Shown: piece after piece, positions 23,340-34,758 of the stretch
How positions within the stretch are numbered: the stretch's first letter is position 1
Layout of the letters: every line of letters starts with the position of its first letter
Source: Beta vulgaris subsp. vulgaris
Taxonomy: Eukaryota > Streptophyta > Magnoliopsida > Caryophyllales > Amaranthaceae
Length of the DNA stretch: 64,000 nucleotides
Reading direction: 5' to 3'
Assembly (NCBI RefSeq): GCF_026745355.1
Contig: NC_079202.1
Span: forward strand, 44,357,109 to 44,421,108
Notes under the pieces: model-generated
Database searches by the model: none
What the model saw: the letters and a program-made list of their open reading frames with translations, nothing else
What the model was told of the DNA's origin: nothing
Made by a program: the position numbers and the translations under genes

Positions 23340-24242
23340 TTAAGATGTCCAGGAAGTTGTTCAAGCAGAGACTTGGCTGCTACTTTCCATGTCAGTGGTG
23401 GAATCAAACAGATTCGTTTTGTGGCTGTTATTTCACTAATTTTTCACTTAGAGCTCTCTAAATGCTTGACAGTTCTCACACTAGTTTTTGGTTAATACAA
23501 TGGTGCTTACTGTTAACTTAACCCATTGAATCATTGAGTGTTTGATCGCTAGTTTTTTTCACATTGATTGGTATGAATTAAGCTGTAAGCAGATATGAAG
23601 CTAACCTCTGCTGTGTCAAGCGACAAAAATTTTCCTTCACTACTACAGGCTCACTGTGATACAGAAAAGCAGTTATATATGTTTAGCCGTCACTGCTTAG
23701 AACTTGGGTGCTCAAGTAAAAGTTCTCCAAGTTAGAGAAAGATTTCTTCATATAATCTTTCATTTATGTTCCAATTGCATAGTTGCTAGAAACTCCGATT
23801 GCGTGGTATGAAAGTGATTACAGCGCGTTGCAGGTATGCTGTCAATGTACGTTCAATCTTCAGTCTAGCTGTACGTGTCTTGCACTGCCTTCCACACTTA
23901 ATGTTTCAACACTATTTTTTTTTTTATGATTGGCAATAAAATTTTATTGTTGTTAACTCTCTGCAGTAGTATTGTATACACCCAACAGCAATAAGATGTT
24001 TGTTAGTCTGTACAAAAGGAGAATTCTCCATATGTAAAATACTACTGCTGTTGGGTGCATGAAAATATGCAGACTAACCAACATAAAATTTGCAGAAAGA
24101 TGTTAAGATCAGAATCTCCTTTTACAGATATGCTTGGCAGTAAAATTATTATAGAATGCTCCAATTCATTGTTGCTAGATACTTTTAGAATATTCCTTCA
24201 ATGTTGCTGATCTAACTCATCGTTTTACAAGATCTACTTTTA
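23340..24242. other. 3' flank of HSP70 gene, intergenic
   Basis: No gene. Positions 23950-24130 hold an imperfect, rearranged inverted repeat: CACCCAACAGCA near 23980 pairs with TGCTGTTGGGTG near 24046, and AAAAGGAGAATTCT pairs with AGAATCTCCTTTT near 24111. Confidence 0.45.
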
Positions 24243-24519
24243 CGGCTCGTTTGGTAGACGTTAGTAAATTGCGGTAATGTTTAAGTGTAATTTTATTAGG
24301 GAAGCACCCTTAAAATCTTCATGGGGAGGCATTTTTTCTCCATGAGCAAGCTATCTCACTCCTAATTTTGTGTTTTGTCTACAAGGGGAAGCAATTTTCA
24401 TTACCACTCATTACCACCTACAAGGTGGTATTGGATGGGAATGAAAATTCAAGAAGGAAAGTGGACACTTTAGGATAAATTAGTATTATCATGGGAAGTA
24501 CCAAATACCAAACGAGCCG
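24243..24519. mobile_element. Harbinger/Tourist-like MITE, 277 bp
   Basis: Inverted ends CGGCTCGTTTGGTA and TACCAAACGAGCCG, with TTA on both sides (24240-24242 and 24520-24522). The 3-bp TTA target is typical of PIF/Harbinger-type MITEs. Non-coding. Confidence 0.75.
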
Positions 24520-24686
24520 TTAAAGATGCGTGAAGAGTCAATAACCAATTGCATTAAAAAGGAAAGGGGGATCCAAGAAATGTTTTAAATGATTAGTGAG
24601 CAATGAGCACTCCTTTTGAAGGTGATCTAGTTCAAATAACAAAGCTTTTCCTTTCAGTAGCAAGAAGAGATTTTGTGTGATTATAT

Positions 24687-25047
24687 GGCTATGTTTAGTT
24701 CACCTGAAATTTTCTGATCTGAACTTATCTGATCTGATCTGAACTTATTTTTTCTGATCTGATCTGAACTTATTTTTTCTGAACTGATCTGATTACAAGA
24801 TCTTATCTTTTAGATTTCTCTCAATGTATAAGAAAAAATATAGTCATGTGGGTCTTGTTTGATTCGTCTCAATGAGTACTTTATTAATATTCAATTATTA
24901 TAATTTTTACTAATATGTAATGAAAGATATTTAATAGTAAAAATGAGTTTTTAAAACTGACTGATCTGATCTGAACTTATTTTTTCTGATCTGATCTGAT
25001 CTGATTAGATCTGAAATAAGCAAAAATAAGGTGAACTGAACATAGCC
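24687..25047 (+). mobile_element. GGCTATGTT-family MITE, copy 1 (361 bp)
   Basis: Ends GGCTATGTTTAGTTCACCT and AGGTGAACTGAACATAGCC form inverted repeats; TAT is present on both sides. Subterminal arrays of GATCTGATCTG lie at both ends. The 3-bp AT-rich duplication and GG...CC ends point to a Harbinger-like element. It is the inverse orientation of the copy at 25179-25574. Confidence 0.8.
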
Positions 25048-25178
25048 TATGTTTGACAGCTCATAACACCAACTATTTAGCAACAGATGCTATACACTAG
25101 ATCTTGGATAAAAGGCTGAGAAAGGTATCAATCATTCAATAATAAGGCCGTGAAAATAATATTCTCCTTAGTGATTAA

Positions 25179-25574
25179 GGCTATGTTCAGTTCACCTTAT
25201 TTTTGCTTATTTCAGATCTAATCAGATCAGACCAGATCAGATCAGAAAAAATAAGTTCAGATCAGATCAGATCTGTCAGTTTTAAAACTTATTTTTACTA
25301 TTAAATATCTTTCATTACATATTAGTAAAAATTATAATAATTGAATACTAATAAAGTACTCATTGAAACGAATCAAACAAGATCCCACATGACTATATTT
25401 TTTCTTATATATTGAGAGAAATCTAAAAGATAAGATCTTGTAATCAGATCAGTTCAGAAAAAATAAGTTCAGATCAGATCAGAAAAAATAAATTCAGATC
25501 AGATCAGAAAAAATAAGTTCAGATCAGATAAGATAAGTTCAGATCAAAAATTTTCAGGTGAACTAAACATAGCC
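25179..25574 (-). mobile_element. GGCTATGTT-family MITE, copy 2 (396 bp)
   Basis: Same family as 24687-25047 but inverted, 131 bp away. Flanked by TAA at 25176-25178 and 25575-25577. It ends 254 bp past the 3' end of the minus-strand HSP70 gene at 25829-28716. Confidence 0.8.
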
Positions 25575-25828
25575 TAAGTGTTTAAACTAGCAGTGTGCAC
25601 TGCTGCTTGCAACTGGACAGTTACCAAATACATTTCCAAAATGACATTATGAGACTGACCTAAAAAAATCAGCTCAAAAGGGCTAGTTTTGCGCAATAGC
25701 ACGACCTAAGGAACATTACGTAATCTGAAAATCTGGGCCAAATTTCTAGAGAGATCCTGAAATCCAAACATTGATTGTAAAAAAGAAAGATTTCTGCTAC
25801 TGTATGGAAAACAACCTCCAAAACACAC

Positions 25829-28716
25829 TCAAGCACCTTCATTTTTTCCAAAACCAAGAAATTTCATAAATCCAGATATTCCAGCTGTCCATCTACCAAA
25901 TTGCTTTCGAGTTGGAGTTCTCGCACGATCATCTTGTGCAAGGGGACAAACAGTACTAACCACCGGCTTTAATGCTTGAGCAATGATAGGCTCACAAAAG
26001 GCTTGTAGATCTTTCATCTTTTCTTCAAACTTCGAAGCTTGAGCTAGCTGGAAATTCCAATCAAGCCACCCAATTGTCATTTCAATGGTACTTTCCATCC
26101 TCTTCCTATCATCAACGCCTATCTTCTCTGCATAATCTCTTAACTTCTCCAATGTGCTGGTTGCGTAATTCTCCAAAGCATTCTTGGCTCTCACCTTTTT
26201 CAAGTATCGCTCATCCTCAGCTTTGTATTTCTGAGCCTCTTCCAACAATCGATCGACCTCCTCCTTGGATAGCCTACTATGATTAGTAATAGTGATCTCG
26301 TTCTTGTTTCCGGTGTCAATGTCCACTGCTGATACAGTAAGTATCCCATCAGCATCAATCTCAAAACAGACATCAATCTTTGCGTCACCAGCAGGTGCTG
26401 GTGGAATGTCCGACAGCAGAAAGTTACCCAGTAAGTTATTCTCTTGTGCTATAAGCCTCTCCGATCCCCTTCATACACTTTAACTAACGCCTCAGTTTGG
26501 TTGTCATATCTAGTGGTAAACCGTTTCTGCAGCCTTGTTGGGATGGTAGTATTACGAGGAACAATGAATGTCATCACATCATTCCCAGATTGAACGCCAA
26601 GAGATAAAGGAGTAACATCAATGAGCACAATATCTGTCTTAGTGCATACACCACTCAAGACAGCAGCATGGACAGCAGCCCCATAGGCAACAGCCTCATC
26701 TGGGTTGATGTTTCTACAAAGCTCCTTCCCACTGAAAAACTCCTGCAATAGCTGCTGAATCTTAGGAATCCGAGTTGATCCACCAACAAGGACTATATCA
26801 TGAACATCGCCTTTTTCCATATTTGCATCCTTCAAACACTTCTCAACAGGATCAATACACTTCCTAAATAAATCCATATTCAACCTCTCAAATCGAGCAC
26901 GAGTTATAGTTGATGAAAAATCAATGCCCTCAAAAAGGCAATCAATTTCAACAGTAGTTTCATGAGCAGACGAAAGGGTTCTTTTGGCTCTTTCAGCCGC
27001 TGCTCTCAACCTACCAAGTGCTCTTGGGTTATCACCTATGTCTACATCGTGCTTCCTTTTAAACTCCTCCACAAAATAACTCACTGTAATATTGTCAAAG
27101 TCTCCACCACCAAGGTGAGTGTCACCACTTACAGCTTTGACTTCAATGATATTCTTTTCTACACATACTAATGAAACATCAAATGTCCCACCACCAAGAT
27201 CAAAAACTAATATATTTTTTTTGGCAATGTCACTCTCATTAACCTTCTTGTCAAGACCATATGCAATAGCAGCAGCTGTTGGCTCGTTGATGATACGAAT
27301 AACATTCAGTCCAGCAATGACTCCAGCATCTTTTGTAGCCTGACGCTGGGAATCATTGAAGTACGCAGGAACAGTGACCACTGCATTCTTCACATTTGAG
27401 CCAAGATAGGCCTCAGCTATCTCTTTCATCTTTACAAGGACCATTGAAGATATCTCCTCAGGAGTAAATTGCTTCTCTTCACCTTTGTAGGTAACCACTA
27501 TTAATGGCTCTTTATCTTCACTAGAATCAGGGGGTGCAATAACCTTAAATGGCCAAAGCTTGATATCATTTTGCACTGTTTCATCGCTGAATCTCCTCCC
27601 TATAAGCCTCTTTGCATCTTCCCATCATCAATATGGAAAGCATAAAAGAATCAAATAATCAATTCAAAAGGAAGGTACTCTTTGAACCCCCATAACATGA
27701 TATGTACAGTAAAATTTAGGCACAAAGGTTGAGCTTCTAGCTTATTAAAAAAAAGTCATCTCAGTTAAATCATCAACTTGTACTAGATGAGAGTGAGAAG
27801 ATTGAAAGAGTAGACTAAATATCTAAGTGAAATGAAGTATTACTTGTTGGTTTGCTTTAAATTAAAAACTTAGGAAATGAAATTGCACTCTGCAGAAAAC
27901 ATAATACTGATAGAAAAAAAAGTTACTTACCTAGATCCTATCCTAGATGGGAGATGTTGCTTACCTAGATCCCCGTAGATAAGTAGAACTTATATGGGAA
28001 ATTTTTCTTAACATGATCAACAAACACCTTTTAGCACTTTCGTAGAAATACTACCTCATATGTTCAATTAAACAAGAACATGGGTCCTAAATGGAAGATG
28101 TTTGATTACCTAGATCCCCCTATATAAGTAAAACTTCATATGGGCTATAAGAAGTCCCAAAAAAAAAAAAACTTCCATCATATTGATTATTGAGGCCATT
28201 TATTGTAAGAAACCATTAGTATTATACCAACTTAAATTCGTAAAAACTACACAAATTTCACTTTGACATATTCACATCCCTCCTTAAAACATTTGCCCAC
28301 AATTTATAATTTAGTTCAAAAATTAAATTAATTGCATTTCCATATCGGTACGACAGTATAATTCACCAAAATAACCAAGTTCTGCATAATTATCAGATTT
28401 TGTTAGCCACAGTTTCTCATATTTAAGTCCGAACAGAAATTATTGACTTAGCGAAAAAACATTAAAAAAAAAATGTAAGACGAGAGTAAAAAAACAAACC
28501 GAAGATGGTGTTAGTGGGGTTGGCGACGACCTGGTTTTTGGCAGCATCACCAATGAGGCGCTGAGTTTCAGTAAAGGCTACCCAAGACGGTGTCGTTCTG
28601 TTACCTTGGTCGTTTGTTATAATTTCAACACGATCGTGTTCCCAAACGGCGACGCATGAGTATGTAGTTCCTAGATCGATTCCTATGGCTCGCACACCTT
28701 CTTCCTTTCCCTCCAT
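25829..28716 (-). pseudogene. HSP70 (Hsc70-like) with a 5-nt frameshift and altered C-terminus
   Basis: Exon 1 is 28716-28500 and exon 2 runs 27617-25829 on the minus strand, with an 882-bp intron that splits the Asp codon before AKRLIGRR. Signatures 1 (IDLGTTYS), 2 ([14 protein letters not shown]) and 3 ([13 protein letters not shown]) and the ATPase residues are kept. A 5-nt insertion at about 26462-26467, inside the VYEGER motif of the substrate-binding domain, shifts the frame and gives a stop at 26449-26451, so the product would be 461 residues. The next frame stays open to 25829 and encodes the rest of the substrate-binding domain, the lid and an unusual tail (RKQFGRWTAGISGF, then MKFLGFGKNEGA) instead of GGMP/EEVD. 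A single small indel also fits an assembly error; without it the gene would encode 666 residues. Confidence 0.85.
27618..28499 (-). other. Intron of HSP70 gene at 25829-28716
   Basis: 882-bp intron with donor G|GTTTGT and acceptor GAAG|ATGCA on the minus strand. Confidence 0.85.
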
Positions 28717-28827
28717 TTTTTTCTCTAAGTTTGAATTTTATAGTTGAAGAGAGAAGCACAGAAAAGGCGAAAACGGATGTGTCGTTGTGTAGAGGGTAGA
28801 TACTTGAGTTCTTGTTGAAGCGACTTA

Positions 28828-30173
28828 GGCTATGTTCAGTTCACCTTATTTTTGCTTATTTCAGATCTAATCAGATCAGATCAGATCAGATCAGAAAAAA
28901 TAAGTTCAGATCAGATCAGATCAGAAAAAATAAGTTCAGATCAGATCAGATCAGATCAGACCAGATCAGATCAGATCAGATCAGACCAGATCAGATCAGT
29001 TCAGATCATATCATGCTTATATTTAAAAACTTATTATTATTAAATATCTTTCACTACATATTAATAAAAATTATAATAATTGAATATTAATAAAGTACTC
29101 ATTGAGACGAATCAAACAAGACCCCACATGACTATATTTTTTATATATTGAGAAAAATCTAAAAGATTATCTCTTATTGTGAATAGTGTCAAGATTCTAA
29201 GTGACAAAGATAAAAAAAATACAAAGGGGGTATTATTATTTACTAGTACATTTGTTCAAAAGAATTATTATTGTTGTTGTTGTTGTACTTATTAATTATT
29301 AATATTGGTAATTATTATTAATCTTATTGTTACCATTATAAATGTCATTGTTATTATTATATTAAGTTATTTTGTTGTTATTAAATAATAGAAAATTAAA
29401 AGCCACATGTTAAGAACATAAGATTGACGCAAAAATAAGAAATATATAAATATGATATCTCAAATTCATGATAACGAAACTACTATGTTCGGATTACATT
29501 TCAAAATAAGCTAAGTGTGAGATCCAAATTATAAATTTAGATTCGGTATACCTCTTCCTACCAAATTTCAAATCTCTCTAGCTATTTGAAGTTGCACGAT
29601 ATTTATTTATTTTTTGCTCAAGTCATAGTTGTTTGTATATCTTGTTCTATTTTATATGGAAAAAAAAGAGTTCAGTTTGCCGACTTCTCAAGTGTAAAAC
29701 TTTTTTTTAAGGGAAAGTGTGAAACATTGTATAAGTGCTCTTATAAAATAATGACTTGAGTTATATAATTATTTTTAGTAATAATAATAATTATGATTAT
29801 AATTATTATTGTTGTTCTTATAATAATGATAATAATAATAATTATTATTAATAATAAAAGTTGTATAAAAGTTGTAATAGAAAAAAAATGATAATAATAG
29901 TAACACTATAAAGAATATCTTATAATGTATTGCATAATAATGATTTACAAAGTAATAATATAATAGTAATAATATATTTTATAAAAGATAAGATCTTGTT
30001 GAAAAAATAAGTTCAGATCAGATCAGATCAGATCAGATCAGATCAGAAAAAATAAGTTCAGATCAGATCAGATCAGAAAAAATAAGTTCAGATCAGATCA
30101 GATCAGATAAGTTCAGATCAGATCAGATCAGATAAGTTCAGATCAGAAAATTTCAGGTGAACTGAACATAGCC
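28828..30173 (-). mobile_element. GGCTATGTT-family MITE, long form, copy 3
   Basis: 1,346-bp element with ends GGCTATGTTCAGTTCACC and its complement, flanked by TTA (28825-28827 and 30174-30176). It shares termini and GATCA arrays with the short copies but has about 1 kb of extra AT-rich, non-coding sequence. Its outer end lies about 110 bp upstream of the ATG of the HSP70 gene at 28716. It is the mirror image of 30177-31559. Confidence 0.85.
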
Positions 30174-30176
30174 TTA

Positions 30177-31559
30177 GGCTATGTTCAGTTCACCTGAAAT
30201 TTTCTGATCTGAACTTATCTGATCTGATCTGATCTGATCTGAACTTATTTTTTCTGATATAATCTGAACTTATTTTTTCTGATCTAATCTGAACTTATTT
30301 TTTCTGATCTGATCTGATCTGATCTGATCTGATCTGATTTTTTCAACAAGATCTTATCTTTTATAAAATATATTATTACTATTATATTATTACTTTGTAA
30401 ATCATTATTATGCAATACATTATAAGATATTCTTTATAGTGTTACTATTATTATCATTTTATTTCTATTACAACTTTTATACAACTTTTATTATATAATA
30501 ATAATTATTATTATCATTATTATAAGAACAACAATAATAATTATAATCATAATTATTATTATTACTAAAAATAATTATATAACTCAAGTCATTATTTTAT
30601 AAGAGCACTTATATAATGTTTCACACTTTCCCTTAAAAAAAAGTTTCACACTTGAGAAGTCGGCAAACTGAACTCTTTTTTTTCCATATAAAATAGAACA
30701 AGATATACAAACAACTATGACTTGAGCAAAAAATAAATAAATATCGTGCAACTTCAAATAGCTAAGAGAGATTTGAAATTCGGTAGGAAGAGGTATACCG
30801 AATCTAAATTTATAATTTGTATCTCACACTTAGCTTATTTTGAAATGTAATCCGAACATAGTAGTTTCGTTATCATGAATTTGAGATATCATATTTTATA
30901 TATTTCTTATTTTTGCGTCAATCTTATATTCTTAACACGTGGCTTTTAATTTTCTATTATTTAATAACAACAAAATAACTTAATATAATAATAACAATGA
31001 CATTTATAATGGTAACAATAAGATTAATAATAATTACCAATATTAATAATTAATAAGTACAACAACAACAATAATAATAATTCTTTTGAACAAATGTACT
31101 AGTAAATAATAATACCCCTTTGTATTTTTTTTATCTTTGTCACTTAGAATCTTGACACTATTCACAATAAGAGATAATCTTTTAGATTTTTCTCAATATA
31201 TAAGAAAAAATATAGTCATGTGGGGTCTTGTTTGATTCGTCTCAATGAGTACTTTATTAATATTCAATTATTATAATTTTTATTAATATGTAGTGAAAGA
31301 TATTTAATAATAATAAGTTTTTAAATATAAGCATGATATGATCTGAACTGATCTGATTTGGTCTGATCTGATCTGGTCTGATCTGATCTGATCTGATCTG
31401 ATCTGATCTGATCTGATTTGATCTGATCTGAACTTATTTTTTCTGATCTGATCTGATCTGAACTTATTTTTTCTGATCTGATCTGATCTGATCTGATCTG
31501 ATCTGATCTGATCTGATTAGATCTGAAATAAGCAAAAATAAGGTGAACTGAACATAGCC
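30177..31559 (+). mobile_element. GGCTATGTT-family MITE, long form, copy 4
   Basis: 1,383-bp element, an inverted and nearly identical copy of 28828-30173, separated from it only by one shared TTA (30174-30176) and followed by TTA at 31560-31562. The two together make a palindrome of about 2.7 kb. No coding content; the open frames across the GATCA arrays are products of a 5-bp repeat. Confidence 0.85.
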
Positions 31560-31562
31560 TTA

Positions 31563-31946
31563 TATGGACATTTCCAACTTCATTTTTGCGCGGGATAAAT
31601 TTCCTAACTTACTAGTTCAAATTTTGGTCAATTACAGAATACAGAGCGTTCTAGACTAGGTTTGAGGTGAAATTAATGAAAAAGATTGACTTCGATGTAT
31701 AATTATTAGATTACCATTGTATTTGTGCCTTTGTGGGCATGAAGCAACACATACACGGTATATTTTTAGTGCGGGGAAGTGCGAACTATATGTTCTTTTG
31801 TTACATTAAACTTCCTCAGTTTTTATTGGCACAGTTTTTTTCAAATTCATGTGAAAAGGTAAGAGATATTAGGGCTATGCATAACAAACAACAAATTTCT
31901 GCATTAACTCAACTTTTCTTATTCCAATGGAATCTACTATCTAGTA
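31563..31946. other. Intergenic, nothing recognised
   Basis: AT-rich spacer between the MITE palindrome and the Stowaway MITE, with no coding signal. Confidence 0.5.
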
Positions 31947-31972
31947 CTCCCTCCGTCTCAAAATATAGTTCC

Positions 31973-32374
31973 TGTTTGGGCCCATTAAATCCTTCCAAGG
32001 AAATCATGCCACGTGGCACCGCCACCTAAGGATCGTGGGTCCCACCAGAATCACCCTATGAAAAGGTATCACCAATCCCCAAGTGAGCTGTCATGTCCAG
32101 CACACCACTTTATGGAAATTCTCACCACTATAAATACCTCTTGTCCCATCAATGCAAAGGTATTGAATACTCACCTAACTAACTTGAGCTTCTCACTCTA
32201 GACTCTCTCTCTACCTCAATCATCAACTGACTTGAGCGTCGGAGGGGCGATCCCGGAACAACCCCCGGGGTAGTTTTTCTGTGTTTTGCAGGTTCCCGTG
32301 AACTGATCCAGCCCAGCTCGGACCTAAGGACTTGTTCAGCACAGACCATTAACATTAATTTCTAGACAGAAACA
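31973..32374 (+). repeat. Gypsy 5' LTR
   Basis: 402 bp, from TGTTTGGGCCC to AGACAGAAACA. A TATAAATA box at 32129-32136 is the likely promoter for element transcription. Confidence 0.93.
32129..32136 (+). promoter_or_regulatory. LTR TATA box
   Basis: TATAAATA in the 5' LTR; the same site recurs in the 3' LTR near 43200. Confidence 0.6.
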
Positions 32375-32377
32375 GTT

Positions 32378-32395
32378 TGGCGCCGTCTGTGGGGA
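32378..32395 (+). other. Gypsy primer-binding site
   Basis: TGGCGCCGTCTGTGGGGA starts three bases after the LTR. It resembles the tRNA-Asp complement (TGGCGCCGTTGCCGGGGA) used by many Tat/Athila elements, with a few mismatches. Confidence 0.75.
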
Positions 32396-32475
32396 TAGTA
32401 CAAAAAGTTACTTCGCCACCATTTCGAAAGACTCTCTTGCTGCTCAGCAGGATTTAATCTCAGTGCTAGTCTGCC

Positions 32476-33985
32476 ATGGCACCTTCCAAGAACGCCCGTA
32501 ACAGATCTAACCAACCTCAACAAACTGAGAGGGAACCCTCACCCCAACCAAGGAGGTCAGCACGAACTAGATCCCCATCGGTTCATACACTAGACCCTAA
32601 CCTGGAGCTCTCTCAGGAACTTCAGCCTTCTCCCTCTCGAGAAATACAGCGTGCTGACCCCCAACCTCTACTCACAGCTGACATTGCACTCATAGCTGCT
32701 CAGCTGCAGCAAACCTTGAACAAAGCATTATGCAGATGCTGACCACTCTCCAGCAAGGGCAGGGGCACAACCAGCTCAACCTCCAGCAACGTGAGGACAA
32801 TATCCAGAGGCCCTCTCATAGGGAAGAGCGAAACCCTCGATCCCCTCATGACCAGCCTAACCGGCAAAGGTCAGCTGCTAAGGAAAGAACTCATTCTCAG
32901 AGGCCCCCTTCTCGGCAAGATGAGCGCCCACCTCTGGGCGAGAGGTTGCACCTCGGGAAGCAGCTCTCCGAAGGGAGGAGACCCATGTCTCCAGATCGCC
33001 AAGGGGAAACCCGGCCGCAAACCGGAAGATGCTCGAAATATCCTTAACGAGAAACGCGTAGCCGGGGTATGATGCCCGTCAGTTCCTAGATCGAAAGGCT
33101 GCTCAGCGTGAGGGGCATGGTGACTCCGCTCAGTCCAAACCGCTAAAGCTCGGCAGCGGGAGTCTCAAGTTCATGACCCCGTTCAGCCGAGAAATTATTG
33201 ACACCCCTACCCAGGGGAAAGTCAAAACGCCACTTATCGAACCATTCGCGGGCCTAACCGACCCGGAAGATCATATGGCCACGTACAAGGCCCAGATGAG
33301 TGTGCAGACCAGCTGTAGGCCACATGGTGTCGGTTCTTCCCTACCACACTGAAAGGTCTCGCGCTGAATTGGTTTCAAGAATTGCCGGCCGGAATCATCA
33401 CCGACTTCACCGTACTCGAGGATATGTTTACCCATCAGTTCGTGGCCGGAAAGAGGCAGAAGAAAACTAGCTTGCACCTCATGGGGGTCAAGCAAGAGAA
33501 AACGAAAGTCTTGCCGACTACATAAAAAGATTCAATGAGGAGTCCCTAAAAGTATCCGACCTACAAGATGCTGTGGCCTTTGCTGCTCTCATGTCCGGAT
33601 TACAACCTGGCCGGCTAAGATGGACATTGGCTGAAAGTGAGGTCAAAACCTTCTCAGAGGCCATGGCAAAGGCTCAAAGATTCATCCAAGCGGCGGATAT
33701 TTGCCGCCACTCGGAAGAGGGAAGTAAGAAGAGAAAGGAAGAAGGAAACAACAGAGATCAGCCCAAACAGCAGAAAACGGGCGGTAGTCGGATAGGTTCA
33801 CTGATCATGGAAACGACCCTCGTTTCAATAAAAACAGAAGAGAAATATACCTGGACATCAAGCACAAGTCCATGCTGCCCAATCCCCAACCCATCCGGAC
33901 CTCAGCTTACCGAGGGACAAAAGCCAGTGGTGCGAGTACCACCGGGAATGTGGTCATACCACAAAAGATTGTAGGGAACTGAAGA
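32476..33985 (+). pseudogene. Gypsy gag, frameshifted
   Basis: Starts with ATG at 32476 (MAPSKNARNRSNQPQQ). The polar, Arg/Gln-rich N-terminus is followed by a retrotransposon gag domain (fragments such as SLKFMTPFSREI, and DAVAFAALMSGLQPGRLRW near 33568). A zinc-knuckle-like motif C-x2-H...GHTTKDC ends near 33975. Several single-base shifts split it into at least four open frames (32476-32742, 32730-33047, 33573-33974 and on), so no full-length Gag can be made from this copy. Confidence 0.75.
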
Positions 33986-33990
33986 AAGGG

Positions 33991-34660
33991 TTGGACAATC
34001 TAGCTGACCAGGGGAAGCTGAACCGCTACCTCAAGCACACGAGTGAAGAGAAGGGGAAGCAGAAGGTCGGTCAGTCCAATAGTGGGGACACTGAAGGCTA
34101 CATTGGGGTCATCTCGGGTGGCTTCGCTTCGGGGGGCCTAACCGGCCGAGCCAGGAAAGCTCATCTCCAAAACCTCAAGCACCAAGTACTCGAGGTCAAA
34201 CCAAGCCGGTCGGACTGTCCTGTGATGACCTTCGGGGAATCCAGTCGACCAGTCAGCGTACCCCATGATGACCCCCTGGTCATCGAGCTCAAGGTAGCCA
34301 ACTCCCGGGTAAGGCGAGTCTTGGTTGATAGTGGGTCGTCCGCTGACATCATAACTTTAGAATGCCTGAAAAAGCTGAAATACAGCGAAGAGGATGTCAT
34401 ACCACTCGACCAGCCACTCATAGGCTTCGGGGGTAACTCGGTACAACCCGTGGGATCGATAAAGCTCCCTACTCGGATGGGAGAGAAAGGCAGAAAACCT
34501 ACCGATCGATTCTAGTGGTCGACATCCCCCTCCCATACAACATAATAATGGGCGACCCACTCTGAACAAAACAAAAGCTGCTATCTCCACGTACCAACTC
34601 CTCATGCAGTTCGAAACAGATGAGGGAAGGTCGGAAAAATTCAGGGAGATCAACAGGCTG
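33991..34660 (+). pseudogene. Gypsy aspartic protease region
   Basis: Contains VLVDSGSSADIITLECL near 34317-34370, the D-S/T-G active site of a retroelement aspartic protease that cleaves the polyprotein. The frame breaks near 34500, followed in a shifted frame by the typical LPYNIIMG motif. Confidence 0.75.
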
Positions 34661-34758
34661 GACGAGAATGCTATGTTAATAGCTTAAAGAGCAGAACTGA
34701 GATCGACGTCCAAGAGGACTCGAAGAAGAGGAAAAGGGAAGAAAGTTCACCAAGGAAC

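Noticed and set aside
28812..29090. Open frames made of RSDQI repeats
   Set aside because: They are translations of the GATCA 5-bp array in the MITE; a 5-bp repeat stays open in all frames when no stop occurs in it.
34161..34653. Minus-strand open frames across the protease region
   Set aside because: Shadows of the Gypsy pol; the plus strand carries the DSGS active site and fits the domain order.
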